Under the pieces are notes generated by a model. It saw only the letters and a program-made list of their open reading frames with translations. It had not been told where the DNA came from and searched no databases. From DTU018 sp003444615 (GTDB lineage: Bacteria; Bacillota; Syntrophomonadia; Syntrophomonadales; Syntrophomonadaceae), in assembly GCA_049656905.1 (NCBI GenBank), contig JBASMO010000221.1, positions 1 through 34,315 on the forward strand: a stretch of 34,315 nucleotides of DNA, written 5' to 3'. Positions 15,673 to 22,361 of this stretch are shown here, one piece after another. Position 1 is the first letter of the stretch. Every line of letters begins with the position of its first letter. A program made the position numbers and the translations under genes.

Positions 15673-16005
15673 TTACATTTGGCCTTTCTTTAAAACCATC
15701 CTAAGGTCCTTTTCTAACTGTTGATAATCAGCTGAACCGGCATGGTGGCGTACCACCAGCACTAAATCATACCCTGGTTTTATCGATGGGTTCATTTGTC
15801 TAACCATTTCCCTAAGCTGGCGTTTTATGCGATTACGCACAACGGCTTTTCCTACCTTTGCACTGGTAACAAAACCATAGCGGTTATATCCCAGATTATT
15901 CCTCAAATAATACAAAACCATAAATCTTCCTGGGATTTTTTTGCCAAACCTGTATATATTATTATATTCCTGAGCAGACGTTATTCTAAATTCTCTACCC
16001 AGCAT
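15673..16005 (-). CDS. rnpA: Ribonuclease P protein component RnpA
   Basis: RnpA is the protein subunit of RNase P, which removes the 5' leader of pre-tRNA. The 110-residue protein starts MLGREFRITSAQEYNNIYRFGKK. It contains the conserved RNR-type helix (GKAVVRNRIKRQLREMVRQM), preceded by NRYGFVTSAKVGKA, the RNA-contacting core. SD AAGGAAGGG lies 5 nt before ATG 16005. It follows rpmH with a hairpin/T-run between them (16026-16055) that could lower its expression relative to L34. Confidence 0.96.
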   Translation of the reverse strand: MLGREFRITSAQEYNNIYRFGKKIPGRFMVLYYLRNNLGYNRYGFVTSAKVGKAVVRNRIKRQLREMVRQMNPSIKPGYDLVLVVRHHAGSADYQQLEKDLRMVLKKGQM

Positions 16006-16025
16006 TAAAACCCTTCCTTGCGCGG

Positions 16026-16055
16026 GTAAAATAAAAGGCCGCTTACCACGACCTT
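16026..16055 (-). terminator. Probable partial terminator (attenuator) between rpmH and rnpA
   Basis: On the minus strand AAGGTCG pairs with CGGCCTT (one G-U pair) around a 7-nt loop and is followed by TTTTATTTT. It begins at the rpmH stop codon. Since rnpA and the rest of the operon follow without a clear new promoter, it most likely stops only part of the transcripts. Confidence 0.6.
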
Positions 16056-16188
16056 AAGCCGAAATGGTTTTTCTTCCCTTTCTACGGCGATTGGCCAGAA
16101 TCCTACGCCCTGAGCGGGTAGACATCCGACTGCGAAATCCATGCTCTTTCTTTCTCTGCCGCGTTTTTGGCTGATAGGTTCTCTTCAT
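16054..16188 (-). CDS. rpmH: 50S ribosomal protein L34
   Basis: This 44-residue, highly basic protein begins MKRTYQPKTRQRKKEHGFR and continues RMSTRSGRRILANRRRKGRK, an unmistakable L34. SD GGAGGG stands 6 nt before ATG 16188. It is the first gene of the leftward operon from the origin, back-to-back with dnaA, as in most bacteria. A strong promoter is seen at 16224-16253. Confidence 0.98.
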   Translation of the reverse strand: MKRTYQPKTRQRKKEHGFRSRMSTRSGRRILANRRRKGRKTISA

Positions 16189-16223
16189 TATATAGGCCCT
16201 CCTTCGTTAAATAAGCATCTATA

Positions 16224-16253
16224 ATTATAGAGATGCGCGCCAAGGCGTGTCAA
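16224..16253 (-). promoter_or_regulatory. Strong sigma-A promoter for rpmH operon
   Basis: On the minus strand a perfect -35 TTGACA (16248-16253) and a perfect -10 TATAAT (16224-16229) are separated by 18 bp. They lie about 36 bp before the rpmH start codon. The -10 sits within an imperfect palindrome (GCATCT...AGATGC). Confidence 0.9.
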
Positions 16254-16274
16254 GCTGATTACTGTATCTCCACT

Positions 16275-16302
16275 TTGAAACTGCCTTTTTATTTGCTATC
16301 AT
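16275..16302 (+). promoter_or_regulatory. Candidate dnaA promoter
   Basis: TTGAAA (16275-16280), 16 bp, TATCAT (16297-16302). It faces dnaA and lies upstream of the two DnaA boxes at 16368 and 16402, which would let DnaA repress its own gene. An overlapping TATACT at 16303 is an alternative -10. Confidence 0.5.
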
Positions 16303-16367
16303 TATACTATATTTGGCTTATTGCACAGTCAATGCTGAGCATGTTTTAAATGACCGCCAATATCCTT

Positions 16368-16376
16368 TTATCCACA
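16368..16376 (+). promoter_or_regulatory. DnaA box (perfect) upstream of dnaA
   Basis: TTATCCACA, an exact consensus DnaA box, about 55 bp before the dnaA start. With the site at 16402 it forms the upstream half of a bipartite origin and a likely autoregulation site. Confidence 0.85.
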
Positions 16377-16401
16377 TAAACATGCTTTTCAACAGTACAT
16401 T

Positions 16402-16410
16402 TTTTCCACA
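16402..16410 (+). promoter_or_regulatory. DnaA box (one mismatch) upstream of dnaA
   Basis: TTTTCCACA differs from the consensus at one position and has the same orientation as the perfect box 34 bp upstream. Confidence 0.6.
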
Positions 16411-16430
16411 TATAAACAGGGAGGATTATA

Positions 16431-17741
16431 ATGGCCTACCAACACGACTATGCCACAGCCTGGTCCAAAGTTATGCAAATTATTCGTAATGAGATTGGTT
16501 CCACCAGTTTTGATATATGGTTTTCCAAGGCCAATTTCAGTGAAGTACGCGGCAACAAATTCTACATATCCGTTCCCAACTCCTTGACTAAGGAATGGAT
16601 AGAATCCCGCTATCTGAACACTATGCTCAATCATTTGCGAGCTCTTACTAACCAGGATGTATCCATAGAATTAATAACCGAGGCTTATGCCCCTCAGACA
16701 GGAACCTCTTCCTTTCTTAATGCTAAATATACTTTTGATACCTTTGTGGTAGGCAATAGCAACCGATTTGCTCATGCGGCCTGCTATGCCGTGGGAGAAG
16801 CCCCAGCCCGGGCTTATAATCCACTATTTATCTATGGAGGAGTGGGGTTAGGCAAAACTCATTTAATGCAGGCTATCGGACATCATATTATTCATAAGAA
16901 CCGCAACGCCACTGTTACATATGTCTCTTCCGAGCAGTTTACCAATGAGTTGATAGGCTCTATTCGCGATGATAACACCTCAGGATTCCGCAACAAGTAT
17001 CGCAACATAGATGTCCTGCTCATCGATGACATCCAGTTTTTAGCCGGAAAAGAACGCACCCAAGAAGAATTCTTCCACACTTTTAACAGTTTATACGAAG
17101 CCAATAAACAATTAGTCATATCCAGCGATCGGCCTCCTCGGAATATACCAACCCTGGAGGACCGCCTGCGCAGCCGCTTCGAATGGGGCCTCATCTGTGA
17201 TATTCAGCCACCGGACTTAGAAACCCGTATCGCTATACTGCGCAAAAAGGCACAGATGGAAAACTTAAATATCCCTTACGATATTTTAGACTACATTGCT
17301 AATAGTATTGAATCAAATATCCGTGAATTAGAAGGGGCTTTGATACGTTTGGTTGCTTATGCTACCGTTACCGGCAAAACCTTGGATATGGCCTTGGCAA
17401 CCGAAGCCTTAAAAGACATTTTGCCTCCCCCTAGACCACGGAAAATTACCATAGAGATGATTCAAAAGGAAATTTGTAACTATTATAATATTGAAATGAG
17501 CGAATTATTATCAAAAAAGCGCAATAAACAAATAGTTATCCCTCGCCAGGTGGCCATGTTCTTATGTCGTAAGCTGACCGATGCATCTTATCCACAGATC
17601 GGAGATCAATTCGGTGGGCGAGATCATACTACCGTTATACACGCTACCGAAAAAATGGAAAAAGAAATTACCAATGACCCGGAGTTGGCCCATGCCATAG
17701 AAGAGTTATCCCAAAGGCTGGACCCAACTCAAATAAAATAG
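16431..17741 (+). CDS. dnaA: Chromosomal replication initiator DnaA
   Basis: DnaA is the AAA+ initiator that binds DnaA boxes, melts the origin and recruits the helicase. It has 436 residues, near the usual size. Domain I occupies about the first 80 residues, followed by a short linker. Walker A GGVGLGKT is at 136-143 and Walker B is VLLIDDIQFLAGK. The C-terminal DNA-binding domain has the signature GGRDHTTVIHA. SD GGGAGG precedes ATG 16431. A perfect DnaA box falls inside the coding region near its end (17588). The flanking intergenic regions hold the other boxes and the unwinding element. Confidence 0.98.
   Translation: MAYQHDYATAWSKVMQIIRNEIGSTSFDIWFSKANFSEVRGNKFYISVPNSLTKEWIESRYLNTMLNHLRALTNQDVSIELITEAYAPQTGTSSFLNAKYTFDTFVVGNSNRFAHAACYAVGEAPARAYNPLFIYGGVGLGKTHLMQAIGHHIIHKNRNATVTYVSSEQFTNELIGSIRDDNTSGFRNKYRNIDVLLIDDIQFLAGKERTQEEFFHTFNSLYEANKQLVISSDRPPRNIPTLEDRLRSRFEWGLICDIQPPDLETRIAILRKKAQMENLNIPYDILDYIANSIESNIRELEGALIRLVAYATVTGKTLDMALATEALKDILPPPRPRKITIEMIQKEICNYYNIEMSELLSKKRNKQIVIPRQVAMFLCRKLTDASYPQIGDQFGGRDHTTVIHATEKMEKEITNDPELAHAIEELSQRLDPTQIK
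17588..17596 (+). promoter_or_regulatory. DnaA box (perfect) inside the 3' end of dnaA
   Basis: TTATCCACA within the dnaA coding sequence, encoding part of ASYPQIGD. It is about 215 bp from the box next to the unwinding element. Confidence 0.5.
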
Positions 17742-17803
17742 GACAAGTTGTCAACATGGTTGTCCTCATATCATAAAGCCAGTATTTTCTGAGTTGGACA
17801 AGC

Positions 17804-17812
17804 TTATCCACA
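17804..17812 (+). promoter_or_regulatory. DnaA box (perfect) beside the unwinding element
   Basis: TTATCCACA, exact consensus, 12 bp before the DnaA-trio repeats. Position and orientation match the DnaA box that anchors the filament in the basal unwinding system. Confidence 0.9.
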
Positions 17813-17824
17813 TAAAAAGTGACT

Positions 17825-17833
17825 CTACTACTA
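17825..17833 (+). promoter_or_regulatory. DnaA-trio repeats
   Basis: CTACTACTA on the plus strand reads 3'-GAT GAT GAT-5' on the other strand, that is three consecutive DnaA-trios. They sit between the DnaA box and the AT-rich DUE, where the DnaA filament would open the strands. Confidence 0.75.
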
Positions 17834-17845
17834 CGACTGCGAATG

Positions 17846-17871
17846 TCTAATAAATAATAATTAAATAAGAT
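17846..17871. promoter_or_regulatory. AT-rich DNA unwinding element
   Basis: The segment TCTAATAAATAATAATTAAA and the following bases contain almost no G or C. It follows the DnaA-trios directly and is the likely site of first strand opening. Confidence 0.7.
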
Positions 17872-17909
17872 ATGACCGCCTGTGAGAAAAAAATTTGGGA
17901 GGGTTTCAA

Positions 17910-19049
17910 TTGAAGTTTTTTATCGAAAAAAATGAGCTATCTGCTCTAACCACCTTGGTCTACCGGGCAGCATCCAGTAAAAACACCATACCTGTTCTAT
18001 CTGGGCTCTTAATTGAAGTATCAAAGGAAAAGGGGCTAACTATGACAGCTACGGACATGGAAATAGGTATCAGAGCCTCCACCGACCAGGTACAAATAGA
18101 GAAAGAAGGTTCGGTTCTAGTCAATGCCTATTATTTTGCCGACTTTATCAAACTTCTCCCGGAATCAACTATTGGTATTGAATTAAATCAGGAAACTGCG
18201 CGGCTTAATATTAATTATGGGCGTTCTTCAGGATATATAAATATTTATCAAGATCAAGAGTATCCAGGACTGCCCATAGAGCACATGGAACATCGCTTTT
18301 CATTACCGCAAAATATCTTAAAAGAAGCACTTAGGAAAACTTCCTTTGCCACGGCCGTCACTCACTTCAGGCAGGTCTTTACCGGGGTTTTATTTGATGT
18401 TTTAGCTGAAGGGAAGCTGAAGATAGTGGCTTCTGATACTCACCGCCTGGCCTATTATAGCTATTCTCTGCCCGAAAAAGATTTGGCTCCTTTTAACTTT
18501 ATAATTCCTACTCGTACGGTTAATGAGCTAACCCGTCTTTTAGATGACGATGAAGATACTATAGATATAAGCTTTAGTGACAATAATGTTATTTTTACCA
18601 AAGATAATATACTGCTCATGTCTAGGTTAATAGAAGGTCAGTACCCTAACTATGAGCAAGTTATTCCCAAACAATTTAGTACCAATTTATCTATTAATAC
18701 CAGTATTCTTACCACAACCCTGGAAAGGGCCAGAACCATGCCTACCGATGAAAAGATAAAAATCCATAGCGTTCAGTTTTTATTGAGTGAAAATGAAATA
18801 ACAGTCAACGCTTTCTCGGAAGCTATGGGGGAAATAAAAGAAGTGATTGAAGACTTCGAAATCAGTGGTGATATAGACTTTCGTATCGCTTTTAATACCA
18901 ATTATTTTTTAGATGTAATGAAAATATTTGCTGGGGAAACCGACAAAGTTAACCTAAATATGTCTGGTTCATTAGGACCGGCATTGATAACTAACCCGGA
19001 GAAGGATTACTATCTATATGTGTTGGTACCTTTGCGAACCAGTCAATAA
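17910..19049 (+). CDS. dnaN: DNA polymerase III beta subunit (sliding clamp)
   Basis: DnaN is the ring clamp that tethers DNA polymerase and other enzymes to DNA. The 379-residue length is right for the three-domain clamp. Recognisable parts are the N-terminal FFIEKNELSALTTLVYRAAS, the middle DTHRLAYYSYSLP and the C-terminal YLYVLVPLRTSQ near the partner-binding pocket. The start is TTG 17910, with SD GGGAGGG 6 nt before it. A TTG at 17895 upstream precedes the SD and is rejected. It follows dnaA across the origin unwinding region. Confidence 0.97.
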   Translation: MKFFIEKNELSALTTLVYRAASSKNTIPVLSGLLIEVSKEKGLTMTATDMEIGIRASTDQVQIEKEGSVLVNAYYFADFIKLLPESTIGIELNQETARLNINYGRSSGYINIYQDQEYPGLPIEHMEHRFSLPQNILKEALRKTSFATAVTHFRQVFTGVLFDVLAEGKLKIVASDTHRLAYYSYSLPEKDLAPFNFIIPTRTVNELTRLLDDDEDTIDISFSDNNVIFTKDNILLMSRLIEGQYPNYEQVIPKQFSTNLSINTSILTTTLERARTMPTDEKIKIHSVQFLLSENEITVNAFSEAMGEIKEVIEDFEISGDIDFRIAFNTNYFLDVMKIFAGETDKVNLNMSGSLGPALITNPEKDYYLYVLVPLRTSQ

Positions 19050-19066
19050 GGAGATGTAAACGGTCC

Positions 19067-20176
19067 TTGAAAATTATTTATTATAGGGCTATTAAATTTA
19101 GGAACCTACACAGGGTAGAAAACCGACCGTCTCCGACTATGAATATAATAGTAGGTGACAATGCCCAGGGAAAAACCAATCTTCTTGAGGCCATCTGTGT
19201 TTTAGCCACCGGCGGTTCATTTCGCACCAATAGTGATCGCATCATGGTTAATAACCAGTCTCAAGCCTATGAATTAAGCGCTAGTTACGAATATAACCAG
19301 CGCTTATTTGAGACTAAGATAAAGTATAATTATAATACGGGGAAGACTATTACCCTTAACGGACGAAAAACCAACTCTCATCATCCAGATCGTCTGCGTG
19401 TGGTTATCTTTACACCAGACGATTTATATTTGGTAAAAGGGTCTCCGAGTAAAAGGCGATATTTTTTAGATTTTTTGTTAAAACAGGCTAGTGCTGAATA
19501 TGGTTATCACTTGGATAACTATGTTAAAATTTTAAGGAAAAGGAATGTTTTATTAAAAAAGAACCAAGCTAATACTAAAAGTTTTTTCATAACCACTGAG
19601 GTATTTGTGGAAGAGGCTGCCAGAGTAATATTGGCGCGCATTCAGATGATAAGTCTGCTGGACCAATTAGCCGGTCCTTTGTATAAAGAGATTAGTGGAG
19701 AAAATTCAGGAGGATTAAAATTACGTTATGCCGTTTCAATTCCCTTAGATAATGATAAAATAAACTTTGATATTCTAAGATTATCCATGCTAAACCATCT
19801 TAATCAGATTTTTGAACAGGAATGTAGCCGTAAAAGCAGTCTAATAGGTCCCCACCGGGATGATATCAATATATACTTGAACGATCACCCAGCCCGTCAG
19901 TATGCTTCTCAAGGTCAGCAGCGCAGTATTGCGGTGAGCTTAAAATTAGCTGAATTGATGGCCATGCAGCAGGCCCAAGGTGAGTATCCTGTTTTTCTCT
20001 TAGATGAGGTTTTATCTGAGCTGGATAACGAAAGGCAGCAGAGACTGCTGAGTTATCTGCAAGAGGCCTCCTTCCAAAGTTTTCTTACTACAGTGCATAT
20101 GGACAACAAGTATTTTAAACCAGGCCAAGCTTCCGTTTACAACATGAAAGACGGCCAATTATCAAGAAAGGAGTAA
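19067..20176 (+). CDS. recF: DNA replication and repair protein RecF
   Basis: RecF is an SMC-like ATPase that helps load RecA at gapped DNA and stalled forks. The 369-residue protein has Walker A GDNAQGKT at residues 30-37, the ABC-type signature ASQGQQRSIAVSLKLAE and Walker B FLLDEVLSELD. The start is TTG 19067. The SD (AAGGAG) is rather far, about 13 nt, which with TTG predicts weak translation. It is 17 bp after dnaN. Confidence 0.97.
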   Translation: MKIIYYRAIKFRNLHRVENRPSPTMNIIVGDNAQGKTNLLEAICVLATGGSFRTNSDRIMVNNQSQAYELSASYEYNQRLFETKIKYNYNTGKTITLNGRKTNSHHPDRLRVVIFTPDDLYLVKGSPSKRRYFLDFLLKQASAEYGYHLDNYVKILRKRNVLLKKNQANTKSFFITTEVFVEEAARVILARIQMISLLDQLAGPLYKEISGENSGGLKLRYAVSIPLDNDKINFDILRLSMLNHLNQIFEQECSRKSSLIGPHRDDINIYLNDHPARQYASQGQQRSIAVSLKLAELMAMQQAQGEYPVFLLDEVLSELDNERQQRLLSYLQEASFQSFLTTVHMDNKYFKPGQASVYNMKDGQLSRKE

Positions 20177-20180
20177 TCTC

Positions 20181-20438
20181 GTGTATATTCATCTAGGAAA
20201 CAACTATATTATCTACTCGCAGAACATCATAGCTATTCTCAATCTTGATCCTCCTATAGCTGAGGATATCCAAGATATTATGGAGATTGCCCGCTCAGAG
20301 AAAAAACTCGTCAATATTAGTGAAAAAGGCAAAGATAAATCCCTGGTCATATGTGATGATAAGGTTTACCTGTCACCCATTTCCTCACACACCCTTTTTA
20401 AGCGGGCGGCCCTTTTCGCCCAGGAGGTGTGGAAATGA
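20181..20438 (+). CDS. remB: Extracellular matrix regulator RemB (YaaB, DUF370 family)
   Basis: This 85-residue protein lies between recF and gyrB, where B. subtilis has remB (yaaB). It starts MYIHLGNNYIIYSQNIIAIL, typical of the DUF370/RemA-like family, and ends FAQEVWK. RemA of this family is a DNA-binding activator of matrix and osmoprotection genes; the role of RemB is less clear. Start is GTG, with SD GGAG 7 nt upstream. Its stop overlaps the gyrB ATG by 4 bp (ATGA), indicating coupled translation. Confidence 0.9.
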   Translation: MYIHLGNNYIIYSQNIIAILNLDPPIAEDIQDIMEIARSEKKLVNISEKGKDKSLVICDDKVYLSPISSHTLFKRAALFAQEVWK

Positions 20439-22345
20439 GTAATTTCAATGAAAATGGTTATGATGCATCTGACATACAGGTTCTGGAAGGGCTGGAACCG
20501 GTGCGCATGCGCCCGGGCATGTACATTGGTTCTACTGGGCCCCGGGGTTTGCATCATTTGGTATTCGAATTAGTTGACAATTGCATAGATGAAGCGGTAG
20601 CTGGATATTGCGATACTATTAACGTGACTATTCATAAAGATAATTGGGTAACAGTTACCGATAATGGACGGGGGATTCCAGTGGATATACATCCTACCAT
20701 GGGTATCCCAGCTATTGAGTTAATATTGACTACTCTTCACTCTGGGGGAAAATTCGGGGGGACTGGCTATAATATTTCTGGAGGACTACATGGAGTAGGC
20801 CTTTCCGTAGTAAATGCTCTTTCTCTTCGTATGGACGTTACCGTCTATCGTGACGGGCAAATCCACAAACAATCTTACCAACGGGGAGAGCCAGTAGGGC
20901 CAGTCCATATAGAGGGAACCAGTGATATTACCGGAACTTCTATTCATTTTCATCCTGATCCTGACATTTTTGAAGAAGTAAATTTTGAAAGGGATATCAT
21001 AGTACAGCGCTTGCGGGAATTGGCTTTTCTAAATCAGGGGCTTAAGATCCTGTTTGCTGATGAAAGGGAAGAAGAGCCGGTTAGACTGGAACTGCATTAT
21101 GAAGATGGGCTGCGGGATTTTGTAGCTTATCTCAACAAGAATAAAGATGTGTTAAGTGAGGCCCCCTTTTATACAGAGTGCCGCAAAGAGGACGTAATCG
21201 TCCGCATAGCTATGCAATATAACACAGGTTACAGTGAGAATATCTATTCTTTTGCCAACAACATTCATACACAGGAAGGCGGAACCCACGAAGTGGGGTT
21301 CAAAAATGGTCTTACCAGAGTAATCAACGACTATGGCAAAAAGAATAACCTTATAAAAGAAAATGACAGCAATCTATCGGGAGAAGATATTCGCGAAGGG
21401 TTAGCAGCCATTGTTTCTGTTTTAGTAAAAGAACCTCAATTTGAAGGACAAACCAAAACCAAGCTGGGTAATACCTATATCCGCGGTATTGTGGAATCAG
21501 CCATATATGAAAATATGGAAGATTATCTCAATGAAAACCCTACCATTGCCCGTCGTATTCTAGACAAAGCTATATCGGCCCGGCGGGCTAGGGAAGCAGC
21601 TAAAAAGGCCCGGGAGTTGACTAGGCGTAAAAATGCTCTGGAAACTACTGCTTTGCCTGGAAAATTAGCCGACTGCAGCAGCAAGGATCCCTCCATTTCC
21701 GAACTGTATATTGTGGAAGGTGATTCCGCGGGCGGATCCGCCAAACAGGGAAGGGATCGGCACTTTCAGGCTATTTTGCCCTTAAAGGGCAAAATCCTTA
21801 ATGTAGAAAAAGCCAGGCTGGACCGGGTGCTTTCCAATGAAGAGATACGTTCTCTCATCACCGCCATGGGTACGGGTATAGACGAAGATTTTGATATTAG
21901 CAAAGCTCGCTATCACAAAATTTTTATAATGACAGACGCCGATGTGGATGGCTCTCATATAAGGGTATTGCTCTTAACCTTTTTCTATCGCTTTATGCGG
22001 CCGCTAATTGAGCAAGGTTATATTTACATTTCCCAGCCGCCTTTATATGGAGTTAAACGAGGAAATGAGATTCATTATTTTCATAGCGAAGAGACCATGA
22101 ACGAATTTATAGCTCAATCCGGCAAAAAGTGGACTATTCAGCGGTATAAAGGTTTAGGGGAAATGGATCCTGAGCAGCTCTGGGAGACTACTTTGAACCC
22201 CGAAAACCGGCGCATTCTTCAGGTCACAGTTGAAGATGCCATCAGGGCCGATGAAATATTCTCCAGTCTCATGGGAGATAATGTAGAGCCCCGCCGGGAG
22301 TTTATTCAGGCCAATGCCAGGTTTGTAACCAATCTGGACATTTAA
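20435..22345 (+). CDS. gyrB: DNA gyrase subunit B
   Basis: GyrB is the ATPase subunit of DNA gyrase, which adds negative supercoils. The 636 residues show the GHKL ATPase domain (ELVDNCIDEAVAGYCD, TDNGRGIPVD, GGLHGVGLSVVNALS). The TOPRIM metal site follows, with EGDSAGGSAKQGR near residue 427 and DADVDGSHIR near 502. The C-terminal GyrA-contact part is RYKGLGEMDPEQLWETT. The start is ATG 20435, with SD AGGAGGTG 5 nt before it; the GTG six bases upstream is too close to the SD. Confidence 0.98.
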   Translation: MSNFNENGYDASDIQVLEGLEPVRMRPGMYIGSTGPRGLHHLVFELVDNCIDEAVAGYCDTINVTIHKDNWVTVTDNGRGIPVDIHPTMGIPAIELILTTLHSGGKFGGTGYNISGGLHGVGLSVVNALSLRMDVTVYRDGQIHKQSYQRGEPVGPVHIEGTSDITGTSIHFHPDPDIFEEVNFERDIIVQRLRELAFLNQGLKILFADEREEEPVRLELHYEDGLRDFVAYLNKNKDVLSEAPFYTECRKEDVIVRIAMQYNTGYSENIYSFANNIHTQEGGTHEVGFKNGLTRVINDYGKKNNLIKENDSNLSGEDIREGLAAIVSVLVKEPQFEGQTKTKLGNTYIRGIVESAIYENMEDYLNENPTIARRILDKAISARRAREAAKKARELTRRKNALETTALPGKLADCSSKDPSISELYIVEGDSAGGSAKQGRDRHFQAILPLKGKILNVEKARLDRVLSNEEIRSLITAMGTGIDEDFDISKARYHKIFIMTDADVDGSHIRVLLLTFFYRFMRPLIEQGYIYISQPPLYGVKRGNEIHYFHSEETMNEFIAQSGKKWTIQRYKGLGEMDPEQLWETTLNPENRRILQVTVEDAIRADEIFSSLMGDNVEPRREFIQANARFVTNLDI

Positions 22346-22361
22346 CAGGAGTTGATTATCA

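Larger units (their letters stand above)
17742..17909. other. oriC: oriC unwinding region between dnaA and dnaN
   Basis: This gap holds a perfect DnaA box (17804-17812), three DnaA-trio repeats (17825-17833) and then an AT-rich stretch (17846-17871), all in the order known for Bacillus subtilis oriC. An inverted repeat GGACAA/TTGTCC lies directly after the dnaA stop codon (17742-17766). Together with the boxes upstream of dnaA it makes a bipartite origin. Gene orientation diverges from dnaA, which agrees with replication starting here. Confidence 0.85.
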
